Of a stretch of 64,000 nt of DNA, positions 8,105 to 16,793 are shown one piece after another (within the stretch, counting starts at the first letter, position 1; each line of letters starts with the position of its first letter). The DNA comes from Eleftheria terrae (GTDB lineage Bacteria; Pseudomonadota; Gammaproteobacteria; Burkholderiales; Burkholderiaceae_C): assembly GCF_030419005.1 (NCBI RefSeq), contig NZ_CP106951.1, positions 1-64,000 on the forward strand. The letters are read 5' to 3'. The notes beneath the pieces are model-generated. The model saw nothing but the letters and a program-made list of their open reading frames with translations, made no database searches and was not told where the DNA came from. A program made the translations under genes and the position numbers.

Positions 8105-9610
8105 GCGGCACAACTATGTCGGCAACATGGGTGCTGAGCCCCTGGTAGAGTTTTTTAGGCTGACTGTTTGCGGCGCGTTTGCGTGATAACAAGCCGGCTC
8201 CGAGCAGACTGCAACCTGGCCGAGTTGTATTCCGCTTTGACTATTTGCCTCGCTACTAGACAAGCTGAGTCTGAGACGTGTAAATCCATCCTTCGTGAGG
8301 TCCTCGCCACTTGCAGATGACGTCGGCTGAGGGTGGAACGGCAGACTGGCAAAACTTTCCTGCGCAGATATACATATGTCACAATTGCGGCGCCGGGAAA
8401 TGATCTCATATTTGCAGCTCCTGGCTTATTAGGCGATGTGCAGTTTCTGGCCGTCGGAAGAAGGGGAGGCGGCCGAGTATGTTTTTCTCGGTTGTTGCTT
8501 GCAAACTGTTAATTTCCTTATTTGGTTGTTATGTGATTGACGAAGTGCCTCCGTTTAGTTTGCACCGGTACCCGATCCATAGAGGCAACATGAGGCCCGG
8601 CTTTCAGCTCACTTTAGGTGCCCACGGTGGAGTCGGTGTGAAGTTGGCGCCGCCGCCTATGAGCGGTCCGTGCGTACGCGCTGGCAGTGTTGCCGGGCGT
8701 ACTCGTTAAGCACCTTAGTGGCCCTGGTGCGGCATCTGAGAACAAGCGGGGCGGTGCCACGGCACGCGTGACAGGCTGAGCATCGACGGCTACGTCAAGC
8801 AGGGCGACTGCGACACCACCGAGCCGGCCACATCATCCGAAAGTGGTCGCGGCTGATCGGGATCAGCCCGGTGGCGTTCCCCGCGGGCAACTCCGCGCGC
8901 CTGCGACTTGTCAAGCGTGAAAGGCGAGGCGCAAACGAAGACGTCGAAACCGATCGGGACATCGAGCGCTTCTCGCAGGACGCAGGCTGGCCGGGCAAAG
9001 GGACGGCCGCCGCGCTGGTGGCCCGCGCGAAGAAAGTGTTCTTGGTGCAAGCCAAGCCGACTTCCTTCATGACGCAAGGGCGATGCGTGAGTTGCGGAAC
9101 AGCATTGCCCGGATAGCAGGGCTGGCCTGACGTCGGGCCGACGTGTGCGGTGGAAGTGGAAGACTTCTGGTAGCGGCACACTCCACCACGCGCTTGAAGG
9201 CAGCGTGTCGCTCAGTGTGTCCCGTGCACTGATCTTGTAGGCGCTCGCCATCTTGCATGGGCAGGTTCCCGCGTGCACCGGTGAATACTGCGAAGGCAAC
9301 CAGAACATGCGATGTCAGCTGCCGCTCGCAGTCCTTCTTGTTTTCGCGAGGCACTGTGAACTTCGAGCAGAAAGCGAGAGAGGCGGCCGCGCTGGCCGAG
9401 GGGCAAGATCAAAACCGCTTTCGGCCGCCTCAAGGACATGGCCATGAATGTCTGCGGCGCGTCGGCCGGTGCATCACGGTCGGCGCAGGTGAGCCAGCAA
9501 GCCGGTGTCGGTGCTATCGGCGCACTCAGCGCTGTCGCCGACACCACGGTTGACAGCGTCGCCGACATCGCCAGGCACGCCGGCGGCGGCCTCGAGCAGA
9601 GGCCGGCCCG
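8105..9610. other. Gene-poor, compositionally mixed stretch (probable decayed DNA)
   Basis: From about 8105 to 8580 the DNA is clearly less GC-rich than the rest of the window. Further right, short open stretches keep switching frame. One example is the segment at 9350-9600, where AREAAALAEG in one frame seems to continue as KIKTAFGRLKDMAMNVCG in the next. I find no gene with a recognisable product, no recombinase and no copy of the tRNA 3' end. The stretch looks like worn-out mobile or phage DNA. Confidence 0.55.
8479..8709 (+). CDS. Possible short protein of unknown function (doubtful)
   Basis: The 76-codon frame starts at an ATG with GGGGAGG about 10 bases upstream and a hydrophobic N-terminus (MFFSVVACKLLISLFGCYVI). 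The rest is basic and shows no motif. It lies in the low-GC stretch and may be chance. It is included only because the ribosome-binding site is good. Confidence 0.22.
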   Translation: MFFSVVACKLLISLFGCYVIDEVPPFSLHRYPIHRGNMRPGFQLTLGAHGGVGVKLAPPPMSGPCVRAGSVAGRTR

Positions 9611-10393
9611 TCAACCCCGGTGTGCGCGACGGCGCTTGGCGCCCACGGAAAGGGCTCCAATTCCCGCCAGCATCAGCGCATACGTACCCGGCTCTGGCAC
9701 TGCCGCAACCGTCACGTCGTCGAACAGGGCAATGTGAGTGGTCTGCTGGAGGCTGTATTGCCCTGCGCCACCGAAGTGCGAGATCTTGCCGTGATCGAGC
9801 CCGGTGAACCGCAAGGTGTATTCGCCCGGCGCCAGGTCGACGACGAAGGAATGGCGCGTGAAGTCCTGGCCTACCTCTGCCACGAACTTGCCCAGCACCT
9901 GCCCGCCCAGCGTGACCTGGTAGTGCAGGCCGTAGGCCACCAGGATGGAGGTGTCGAACAGGCTCTTGTTGTAGCTGCGCCCGGTCTGCGCCGAAGCATC
10001 CAGCCAGGAGATGCTGTAGGTGCCGGCCGCGCCGACGCTGAAGGTCTGCCACATCGAGGCGTGGTTGTACATCACCGCGGCAGAGGCACCCGAGCCGCCA
10101 GCCACGTCACCGTAGTGAGTGGTGGTGTCGGCGATCACGGCGTTCTGGAAGAAGTCGGCGCCGGCGGTCGAGCTGTCTTGCGAGCGGTCGTCGGTCTGCC
10201 AGTCGTCCAGCACATCACCGCCGAGGTCCGGATACTCCGGCCAGAAGGGATGGGCGTTGTCGAAGCCGCCGTCGCGAAGCAGATTGGGTCCGGGGGCTGC
10301 GTGCGCGCCGCAAGCGAAGCAGGCAAAGGCAATGGTGGCAATCGAGCGCGCGAAGAGGCCGCGCGGCATGCTGCCGAGAAGCTGGGAATTCAT
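9611..10393 (-). CDS. PEP-CTERM sorting-domain protein (DUF642/choice-of-anchor-like)
   Basis: The 260-residue exported protein has a signal peptide ending ACGAHA before APGPN. A jelly-roll-like body begins NLLRDGGFDNA, the kind of start seen in DUF642 or choice-of-anchor families, and contains the strand-rich stretch YSISWLDASAQTG. It ends with a textbook PEP-CTERM signal, VPEPGTYALMLAGIGALSVGAKRRRAHRG. It would be processed by an exosortase and placed at the cell surface or in extracellular polymer. It is the second PEP-CTERM protein within 3 kb, in opposite orientation to the first. No exosortase or PEP-specific regulator is in the window. Confidence 0.88.
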   Translation of the reverse strand: MNSQLLGSMPRGLFARSIATIAFACFACGAHAAPGPNLLRDGGFDNAHPFWPEYPDLGGDVLDDWQTDDRSQDSSTAGADFFQNAVIADTTTHYGDVAGGSGASAAVMYNHASMWQTFSVGAAGTYSISWLDASAQTGRSYNKSLFDTSILVAYGLHYQVTLGGQVLGKFVAEVGQDFTRHSFVVDLAPGEYTLRFTGLDHGKISHFGGAGQYSLQQTTHIALFDDVTVAAVPEPGTYALMLAGIGALSVGAKRRRAHRG

Positions 10394-10746
10394 GGGTTCA
10401 CCTGAGTGTTATGACGTGTGGTTCAAGTGCGGTTTGACACCGCGCGAGCAGGATAGCGAGAGTCATCCACGCCGGAGTAAGCAGAGTTCACGCCGGCCCT
10501 GAGGGGTCGCTGGCGGTGAACGAGGCCACGATGGCCGGCATGCTCGCGCGACACGGCGCAACGGATTGCGTTGTCCGTCACGCCCGCCCCACACCGGCCG
10601 GCGGAACGCGCCCTGACGGGTGGTGCTGAGGGGTTCCTTGTGGTGCTGGCCGCACCGTACAAGGGGTGAACAAAAAAGCCCGCGACGAGTGCCGCGGGCT
10701 TCGGTCACGCCGCGCGGCGCTTTGGGCCGCCGCGCTGGTTGTCAGC
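10394..10746. other. Intergenic region upstream of the PEP-CTERM gene and downstream of the carboxypeptidase gene
   Basis: It holds the promoter side of the minus-strand PEP-CTERM gene and the terminator of the carboxypeptidase gene (listed separately). Around 10487-10526 an imperfect dyad (GTTCACGCC facing GGCGGTGAAC) is visible and could be an operator. There is no gene. Confidence 0.5.
10672..10699 (-). terminator. Rho-independent terminator of the M14 carboxypeptidase gene
   Basis: On the minus strand the stem GCCCGCG/CGCGGGC (7 bp, 8-nt loop) is followed directly by six T residues. It lies 47 bases past the carboxypeptidase stop codon. Confidence 0.9.
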
Positions 10747-12759
10747 TCAGAAGGAGATCGTTTCTTCGTCAGAGCAAGCGGTCGTGGAGCCGCTCTCGCA
10801 CACCTTGTAGCGCCAGGTGCCGCGGCTGCGCGATTCACGGTAGAGCCCGTCGTTCGCGGTCGTGCCCACCTTCGTACCATTGCGCCACACGTCGACCTGA
10901 TCCCCGGTGGCACCGCTCCAGCTGAGCGTGACTTGCCAGCCGCTCCAGGTGCGCCGGGCGCTGAGGCCGAGGTCAATGGTCGGGTCGCCACCGCCGCCGT
11001 CGCCAATCTTGAGGAAGGCTGCCGAGATCGGTCCCCAGGCGCCCGAGGCATCGCGACCTCGCACATAGACGATGTGCTTGCCCTCGCTCAGACCGCTGGT
11101 GGACAGGCTGCCAGTGACACCTTCGGTGGTCGAGTTGAAGCTGCCGTCGGCTGCACCGAGCGGGATGGGCACGGCGCCGGAAACCCAGGGCGGCACATCG
11201 ATATACGCTTCCGCGCCAGCGATAGCCTGGGTCGGCTCGGTACCGTTGCTGTTGTTGAAGCGCGTGTCGGTCACCGAAGCCGTCAGGCTCACCGCGGTGC
11301 CGGCCGGCACGCCGCCCTCGCTCGCGCCACCGCCCAATGCGACGTTCGTCACATCCGGGCCCGCCGGAGTGATGTAGGGCGTGCGCACCACCTTCGCTGC
11401 ATAGATGAGCGCCGGCAGGTTGTTCGGCCGCGTCGACCCGGTGTAGCTGCTGCAGCTCTCGAAGAAGCTGGTGCCCAGCTCGATCGTGAAGGCGGCCACC
11501 CCCAGTTCCCCATAGCTCGGGCCGTCGCTGGTGCCGTCGGTCGGGTACAGGCCGATGGACTGCTGCGGCGTGTAGCCGTTGAAGTAGGCAAAGCGCCGGC
11601 CCAGGGTCTGCAGTGCCGTGCCGTTGCCCGAGGGCGTGGCGGTGTCGCCCCACGGCCACAGCACCAGTTGGCTGTAGCTGTGGATGTCGAGGTGGATGCC
11701 GCTGGTGTCGCTCGGTGCGGCGTCGCCCTTGTTGGGGCCTCGGCGATCGGGCCACAGCGAGCGGATGTAGCGCTCCAGCGCCTGAACTTCAGGTTCGGAA
11801 GCCGGGGACGGGCCGCGGTAGGTCTCGTTGCACTGGCTGCCGCTGGAGCCTTCACCGTTGGTGGAGTTCCAGCTGAAGCTGAAGTTGCGGTTCAGGTCCG
11901 CACCGCGCGTGTTGCTCGTGGCCCCGCAATAGGCGGTGTTGGTGTTCTTGCGCCACAGCACGCCGCCTTCGGCCTTCTTGCGGCCGTCCGGGTTGGTGTG
12001 CAGCAGCAGGTGCACCTCGTGGTGGTCGAGAATCCAGGTCGCGTCTGCGTTGGTGCCGTAGCCGTTGACCAGCCAGCGGGCGAACTCCAGCACAAGCGGG
12101 GCGGTGGTGTATTCGCGGGCATGGATGGCACTGTTGACGAACAGCTTGGGCTTGCTGCCGCCGACAGCGCTGTTGGTCAGCTTGAGCACCCGGAGGTCAT
12201 AGCCGCCGATGCCCCGCGTCTTCTCCCAGGAATCGCCGATATCGATCCAGCTGGCCAGCGTCGGATGGCTGGAGACGAAGCCCTGTGCGGCGGCGAAGGT
12301 TTCCTCCACCGTCTCGTAGCACGAATAGCCAGGGATGGACTGGATGCCGACGTCGGCGGCCGCCTTCGCCCCGGTGCCGCTGGTGGCAGCGCTGCGGCTG
12401 GCCGCCGCCGCCTGGATGGCGTTCAGGAACTCGTCGCGCTTGGCCACGTAGTCGGGCGCGTGCTCGACGCGGAAACCAAAACGCTGCAACCGCGCGATGT
12501 CGGTGCCGTCCAGCTCCAGCACCAGGTAGCCTTTGGCGTAATCCGCCTCCAGCAGGTTGGCGTGGAAGCTGATGGCGGCCTTGCGGGCGGTCGCTGCATC
12601 GGGGAAATAGGCCTTGTAGATGTTGACCCGTTGTCGTTCCTGCTCACGCAGCACGCGCAGATCCTGCGCGTGTCCGGGGCCCGCCAGGGCGGGGGTGATG
12701 GCCAGGGTAAGGCCAACTGCGGCAAGTGCCGCCCCGAGGTGCGAATGAATGAACTTCAT
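10747..12759 (-). CDS. Secreted zinc carboxypeptidase, peptidase family M14
   Basis: The 670-residue precursor has a signal peptide (about residues 1-26, ALA before GPG). A propeptide-like region precedes the M14 domain (about 140-460). Zinc ligands are visible as His213 and Glu216 (HAREYTT) and His360 (HLDIHSYSQ), and the catalytic Glu427 lies in FTIELG. The substrate-binding stretch NTNPDGRKK-like (HTNPDGRKK) and LNRNF are also present, so the enzyme should be active, resembling carboxypeptidase T. The C-terminal 200 residues carry Ig/fibronectin-like beta domains ending in WRYKVCES. It would remove C-terminal residues from peptides outside the cell. A strong terminator follows. Confidence 0.93.
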   Translation of the reverse strand: MKFIHSHLGAALAAVGLTLAITPALAGPGHAQDLRVLREQERQRVNIYKAYFPDAATARKAAISFHANLLEADYAKGYLVLELDGTDIARLQRFGFRVEHAPDYVAKRDEFLNAIQAAAASRSAATSGTGAKAAADVGIQSIPGYSCYETVEETFAAAQGFVSSHPTLASWIDIGDSWEKTRGIGGYDLRVLKLTNSAVGGSKPKLFVNSAIHAREYTTAPLVLEFARWLVNGYGTNADATWILDHHEVHLLLHTNPDGRKKAEGGVLWRKNTNTAYCGATSNTRGADLNRNFSFSWNSTNGEGSSGSQCNETYRGPSPASEPEVQALERYIRSLWPDRRGPNKGDAAPSDTSGIHLDIHSYSQLVLWPWGDTATPSGNGTALQTLGRRFAYFNGYTPQQSIGLYPTDGTSDGPSYGELGVAAFTIELGTSFFESCSSYTGSTRPNNLPALIYAAKVVRTPYITPAGPDVTNVALGGGASEGGVPAGTAVSLTASVTDTRFNNSNGTEPTQAIAGAEAYIDVPPWVSGAVPIPLGAADGSFNSTTEGVTGSLSTSGLSEGKHIVYVRGRDASGAWGPISAAFLKIGDGGGGDPTIDLGLSARRTWSGWQVTLSWSGATGDQVDVWRNGTKVGTTANDGLYRESRSRGTWRYKVCESGSTTACSDEETISF

Positions 12760-13276
12760 GTGGCTCCTTACAGTGACGCTCCACGGCGCGCCGGGCGTTT
12801 GGTGGCACCGCTGAAGGGTTCGTGGCAGGCGGCAACCGACCGTGTGGAGCGCAAATTCTGCGTTTGGTCAAAGCCGCGAAAAGCATCCGCCCGTAAGTTT
12901 TTGCAGCTTGAAAAGGGCGATAGTGATCTCTCAGATCACCAGGATGGAATGGGTGGCGTTTCGAGCACCATGGCCTGTCCTTAAGGTCAGGCAGCGAATG
13001 GCAGGCATAAGGCCTGGCGGCCTCTCCAGCTGCGCAGCAGCCGGGACGCGGTGGCCACGGCCCACGAGAGGATCGGTGCAGCGCCTCGCTCAGGCCATCG
13101 CGGCACCGCGCGCAGTGGGCCTCAGGCCAGCCCACCTCGACAGACTCCCACCGCGCAATGCGGCCGGCACCGTCGCAGTCCGGCCTGGCGGCAATCGCGG
13201 GAAGCGGGTAGGGCGCAAGCGTCGCCGGCGCCATCGACTCATCCATACTCTGAGCGTTCAGCCGAAGGAGAACGCA
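12760..13276. other. Divergent intergenic region between the carboxypeptidase and a small ORF
   Basis: The region contains promoters for both flanking genes. A perfect dyad lies at 12923-12939 and is listed separately. Open frames crossing this stretch have no start signals or recognisable products. Confidence 0.5.
12923..12939. promoter_or_regulatory. Perfect inverted repeat, operator candidate
   Basis: GTGATCT-CTC-AGATCAC is a 7-bp perfect dyad with a 3-nt spacer, 164 bases upstream of the carboxypeptidase start. The half-sites resemble those of Crp, but the spacing (nine bases between GTGA and TCAC rather than six) does not fit Crp. It may bind another dimeric regulator. Confidence 0.4.
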
Positions 13277-13513
13277 ATGGGCGATGTCGAAGGCTTTCCG
13301 GTCGGTGACTACATGGTGATGCCGTCAGCCGAAGAGCTCGGCGACGGGAAGTGGCAGGCCTGCGTGTTCATCAGCGGCCCGGGCACTGGCGAGGGCGGGC
13401 GTGGCAGCTGGAAATACGAGCACGAGCACGCCTTCATCAGCCGGGAGGGGGCGCTGAAATACGCACGCGAGCGGGGCGAGCTGATGGCGTCAGACCCCGA
13501 CAAATACCTGTAA
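13277..13513 (+). CDS. Conserved small protein of unknown function
   Basis: The product has 78 residues and starts at ATG 13277, chosen because GAAGGAG lies 6-9 bases upstream. It is soluble, acidic to neutral and compact (MGDVEGFPVGDYMVMPSAEE, then WKYEHEHAFISREGALKYARERGELMA), without a signal peptide or membrane segment. The pattern resembles short hypothetical proteins common in Burkholderiales. It is alone on its strand, between the carboxypeptidase and the IF-1 gene. Confidence 0.75.
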   Translation: MGDVEGFPVGDYMVMPSAEELGDGKWQACVFISGPGTGEGGRGSWKYEHEHAFISREGALKYARERGELMASDPDKYL

Positions 13514-13648
13514 GCCGGGCAGAGCGGGCTGCAGCACGGGCGGGCGCGCACGATGGGCGCGCAGCACTCCGCGGCCAATGCCGCCTGCAAGCTTCCGGGC
13601 GTCCCTGGACATCGGCTTGAACGAGTCCGAACGGACCCGGCCGGGGGC

Positions 13649-13912
13649 TTACTTGCCCGGGCGACGCGGCGCGCCGGTCGACGGGCCCCGGCCTTCCAGA
13701 TGGCGGAAAGTCACGCGGCCTTTGCTGAGGTCGTAGGGCGACAGCTCCAGGGACACCTTGTCGCCAGCCAGGATGCGAATGTGGTGCTTGCGCATCTTGC
13801 CGGAGGTATAGGCCACCAGCTGATGCCCGTTGTCCAGCGTCACGCGAAACCGCGAGTCGGGCAACACTTCATCAACCAGGCCACTCATTTCGATCAGTTC
13901 TTCTTTCGCCAT
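13649..13912 (-). CDS. infA: Translation initiation factor IF-1, long second-copy form
   Basis: The product has 87 residues starting at ATG 13912 ([26 protein letters not shown]). The S1/OB-fold core with the typical run [34 protein letters not shown] is complete; it binds the ribosomal A site on the 30S subunit. IF-1 in the ribosomal-protein operon normally has 72 residues. This copy stands alone and has about 15 extra residues at the C-terminus ([14 protein letters not shown]), the form carried as an additional infA in many Burkholderiales. Whether a short copy exists elsewhere in this genome cannot be seen here. Confidence 0.92.
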   Translation of the reverse strand: MAKEELIEMSGLVDEVLPDSRFRVTLDNGHQLVAYTSGKMRKHHIRILAGDKVSLELSPYDLSKGRVTFRHLEGRGPSTGAPRRPGK

Positions 13913-14060
13913 TCTTCCTGTTCCAAGCAAGTTCCAAAACACGCGCGCGCCTGCGGCGCTCGCGCGGAGATGATGCTCAGGGCCGCCGTCCACAGGATCC
14001 GCACCGCGAAGGGCGTTGCATCTGCAAACCGGCGCCGGCCCGGCACCGACCGAAGCGTCC

Positions 14061-14089
14061 AAAAGAAAAACCGCAGCCTGTGCTGCGGT
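14061..14089 (-). terminator. Rho-independent terminator without an obvious upstream gene
   Basis: On the minus strand the stem ACCGCAGC/GCTGCGGT (8 bp, 4-nt loop) is followed by TTTTTCTTTT. The shape is strong. It ends a transcript that begins somewhere in 14100-14470. Confidence 0.8.
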
Positions 14090-14100
14090 GTTCTTCGCGG

Positions 14101-14123
14101 TGACGCGACCTGCAGCCGCGTCA
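14101..14123. other. Hairpin directly upstream of the orphan terminator
   Basis: TGACGCG and CGCGTCA form a perfect 7-bp stem with a 9-nt loop. On the minus strand it comes just before the terminator stem, giving two stacked hairpins, as at the 3' end of many small RNAs. Confidence 0.5.
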
Positions 14124-14471
14124 GCTGAGACGAAGCTCCGTTAGCACACCACTATCGGGCACGAGCCCAGCAACACCGCCAGCAGCGCGCTGCCTGGCAT
14201 GAAGCCGGCCGGTACGACGGAGGGCCGAACTGTTACGGCTCGCCAGCAGGTCGATGCTCATGGAGCGCGGCGCCCTCGGTTTCCGCCCAGCCCTTCCGTC
14301 GAGGAGAGAGCAGGCCGGACCCTCAGGACAGCAGCCCAAGGGTCCACCAGGATCGTAATGGTACGCCTTTTGCTCAAGGCGCGCCGGACATGTTGCAAAA
14401 CAGGGCCATGAAAGCGCTCATTCCGGCGCTTGCGCGCGCCGCTCCGCGCCGGCCCGAACCCGGCGACTGTC

Positions 14472-15617
14472 TCAGTTCAGGATGCGGCCGCCGCCGCCCA
14501 CCACGCTGATCTCCACGTAGTTGGAGCCGGAGTTGCTGCCTTCGTCGAACTCCACCCGGTAGCCGCCCAGGTCGAAGGCCCCGCCTCGCAAGGCGGCTGC
14601 CAGACGCTCCCGGCTCAGGTTGCGGCCCGCGCGTTGCAGTGCCGCCGTCACCAGGCGCGCATTGAGATAGCCCTCCAGCCCGTAGTAGGAGGGCGCGGAT
14701 TGCTTGGCATAGGTCTGCAGTGCCTTCTTGTATTCGCGCACGACCGCCACACGGTCGCCCCATGGCGAGGGAATCACCTGCGACACCTGGATGCCCCGGG
14801 CGTTGTCTGCACCGAGTTCGGCGATCAGCTGGTCTGTCCCCACCGGGGAGAGCGCCACGAAGAACGGCGTCGCCCCGGCCGCCCGCATTTGCTTGATGAA
14901 TGCGGCGGTCGGGCGGTACAGGGTCACCATCACGACGGCCTGCGCGCCGGATTTGGCAATCGTCGACACCGCCTGAGCGACGTCCACCGAGTTGCGGGGC
15001 ACCGAGGCGGTGGCGACCGGGCTGAGCTGGTGCGCTACCAGCGCTTCGCTCACGCCCTTGAGTCCGGCCTGCCCGAAGCCATCGTCCTGGTAGAGCACCG
15101 CGACGCGCCGGATGCCGACCGTGATCAGGTTCTTCACGATTGCCGCCGTCTCGTCGCCATAGCTCGCGCGCAGGTGGAAGACATGCCGGTTGACGGGGCG
15201 ACGCAGACTGTCCGCACCGCTGATGGTGCCGATCAGCGGCACGCCGCTCGCGTCCAGCACCGGCAGTACTGCTGCCGTCGGCGAGGTGCCGTAGTAGCCC
15301 ATCAGTGCGAACACCTTCTCCTGCTCGATCAGCCGGCGCGTGTTGGCCACTGCCGGTTCGGTCTCGTAGCCGTCATCCAATGCCACTAGTTCGAGCTTGC
15401 GGCCCGCCACGCCGCCGGCGGCATTGACCTGTGCAAAGTAGGTTTCGATGCCTTCTTTCATCGCTCGCCCGTAGGCGCCCGTCGGGCCGGACAGCGGCGA
15501 CGACATGCCCAAGCGGATGGTCGTGTCGCTGACACCGTCAACGGCCAGCGCCAGGGTGGCATGAAGCCACAGGAATGCGGCGGCGAGCAGCGCGCGCAGG
15601 AGAAGCAGACGATTCAA
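14472..15617 (-). CDS. Periplasmic binding protein of branched-chain amino acid type (Peripla_BP_6)
   Basis: The product has 381 residues if translation starts at TTG 15617, which is preceded by CGGAGG with good spacing; no ATG or GTG fits better. A signal peptide follows (LNRLLLLRALLAAAFLWLHATLALA). The mature protein shows the LivJ-like pattern: TIRLGMSSPLSGPTGAYGRAMKEGIETYF, AGRKLELVALDDGYE and VFALMGYYGTSPTAA. It would bind amino acids, amides or aromatic acids in the periplasm. No permease or ATPase gene is adjacent, so it is an orphan binding protein that may serve a distant transporter or a sensor. Confidence 0.85.
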   Translation of the reverse strand: MNRLLLLRALLAAAFLWLHATLALAVDGVSDTTIRLGMSSPLSGPTGAYGRAMKEGIETYFAQVNAAGGVAGRKLELVALDDGYETEPAVANTRRLIEQEKVFALMGYYGTSPTAAVLPVLDASGVPLIGTISGADSLRRPVNRHVFHLRASYGDETAAIVKNLITVGIRRVAVLYQDDGFGQAGLKGVSEALVAHQLSPVATASVPRNSVDVAQAVSTIAKSGAQAVVMVTLYRPTAAFIKQMRAAGATPFFVALSPVGTDQLIAELGADNARGIQVSQVIPSPWGDRVAVVREYKKALQTYAKQSAPSYYGLEGYLNARLVTAALQRAGRNLSRERLAAALRGGAFDLGGYRVEFDEGSNSGSNYVEISVVGGGGRILN

Positions 15618-15740
15618 GCAAACCTCCGGTCGAATTTCGAGGACCGGCGACTGTTCCCGCGATTCCTTAAAGTTTCCTGACATCCCCGACTTGGGCGTTT
15701 TCCCAGTTGCGCGATGTTCCGGGTGATGCTTGATCCGCCG

Positions 15741-15859
15741 CAAGTCGCAAGTCGCAAGTCGCAAGTCGCAAGTCGCAAGTCGCAAGTCGCAAGTCGCAAG
15801 TCGCCAGGCGCAAGTCGCCAGGCGCCAGCCGGCAGCCGGCAGCCGGCAGCCGGCAGCCG
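15741..15859. repeat. Heptanucleotide tandem repeat tract
   Basis: Seventeen 7-bp units lie head to tail: nine CAAGTCG, then CCAGGCG, CAAGTCG, CCAGGCG, CCAGCCG and four GCAGCCG. The series looks like one heptamer drifting into another by single changes. A 7-bp unit shifts frame at each copy, so the tract can stay open in several frames without coding. It lies 120 bases upstream of the orphan binding-protein gene start, in its promoter region, and downstream of the FkbM gene. Confidence 0.95.
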
Positions 15860-15980
15860 GCGACGGCTCGGCTCGTGTGTGCGCTGACGCGGGTCGCGCC
15901 GGTGGCCGCGCGGCCTGGGGCGAGTGCCAATGCAGCGTCGCGGCGCCTCCCAGTCGGTGCAAGGCTGCGAGGGGGCACCG

Positions 15981-16793
15981 TCAATGGATCCCGCGCGCCA
16001 TACTTTCGCAGAGGACGGCAAACTCGTCCTGCCGCTCTAGTGGCAGGAAGACGAAGTTGTTGACATAGCCGTCGATGTGTCGGCCTGGCAGGGGCGTGCG
16101 GTCCGGCGGTTGAAGCGTCCCGATACTGCCCGGAGTGAACGGCTGCAGGCCGTCTTCGCCGAGGAAGCTGCACTGGTAGCCATGCGTGACCAGTCCGGCG
16201 ATGATGGACTCCGACTCGCCGAGGTGATGCCGCTCCTCGATCTCGACGATGAGCGTCGGGCGCTCGCGGTCGATGGTGCGCCAGGCACCGTCCAGCACGG
16301 CACGCTCATGGCCTTCGACATCGATCTTGATGACGTCGATCTGCGTCAGCTCGAAGCTGTCCAGCCGTGCCAGCGGTACTTCGTAGACCAGCTCGTCCTC
16401 ATGGCCGACATTCGCACCGGTTTCCAGGCTGGCGCGAGTCGTGAGTGCTTCGCCGCCATAGACCGGGACCGCGAAGCGGCCGCTGCCGTCGTGGTCGGAC
16501 AGTGCCAGGGCGTAAACCGTGACGTTGGAGGGCGCGGCGCGTCGCAAGGCTGCTGCCAGCGCCGGTTCGGGCTCGAAGGCATGCACCTCTCGGAACACGC
16601 GGGCCGCGGGTCCGCACCAACTTCCCCGGTTGGCGCCGATGTCGACAAATGCGCCGCCACGCTCCAACAGCGGCAGCAAGCGTGTCTCGGGATCGCCGTC
16701 GCTGCGCAGGCCGCGGTGAACATCCAGGGCGGCCAGCGCAGCCCGCGGCAAGACAGCCCGGGCGAACTGCCTCAGAAGGTGACGGTTGCGCAT
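15981..16793 (-). CDS. FkbM-family methyltransferase
   Basis: The product has 270 residues starting at ATG 16793, chosen because AAGGAG lies at the right distance. The SAM-binding core is clear: GGAFVDIGANRGSWCGPAARVF (motif I), VHAFEPEPALAAALRRAA and IDVIKIDVEGHERAVLDGAW (the FkbM signature). These enzymes O-methylate sugars or polyketides; many act on surface glycans. It stands alone here, without glycosyltransferases nearby. The start lies downstream of an in-frame open stretch of 60 codons that has no start signal. Confidence 0.88.
   Translation of the reverse strand: MRNRHLLRQFARAVLPRAALAALDVHRGLRSDGDPETRLLPLLERGGAFVDIGANRGSWCGPAARVFREVHAFEPEPALAAALRRAAPSNVTVYALALSDHDGSGRFAVPVYGGEALTTRASLETGANVGHEDELVYEVPLARLDSFELTQIDVIKIDVEGHERAVLDGAWRTIDRERPTLIVEIEERHHLGESESIIAGLVTHGYQCSFLGEDGLQPFTPGSIGTLQPPDRTPLPGRHIDGYVNNFVFLPLERQDEFAVLCESMARGIH

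Larger units (their letters stand above)
13913..14471. other. Intergenic region with terminator and hairpin, possible small RNA
   Basis: A strong minus-strand terminator (14061-14089) and a second hairpin (14101-14123) lie about 150 bases upstream of infA, yet no clear gene precedes them on the minus strand. A 72-codon frame (14121-14339) shows no motif, and a 19-codon hydrophobic frame (MPGSALLAVLLGSCPIVVC) lies in another phase. A small RNA or a leader transcript ending here is an open possibility. Confidence 0.45.

Noticed and set aside
5533..9610. Recent tRNA-targeted integrative element with attL/attR
   Set aside because: No integrase and no second copy of the tRNA 3' end were found by eye in the following 4 kb.
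12923..12939. Crp binding site
   Set aside because: Half-sites GTGATCT/AGATCAC look right, but the distance between GTGA and TCAC is nine bases instead of six.
10666..12984. Long plus-strand frame antisense to the M14 carboxypeptidase
   Set aside because: It begins inside the terminator of the carboxypeptidase gene and has no motif; the minus-strand gene has all zinc ligands and a signal peptide.
15741..15859. CRISPR array
   Set aside because: Repeat units are 7 bp with no spacers, so this is a simple tandem repeat; no cas gene is nearby.
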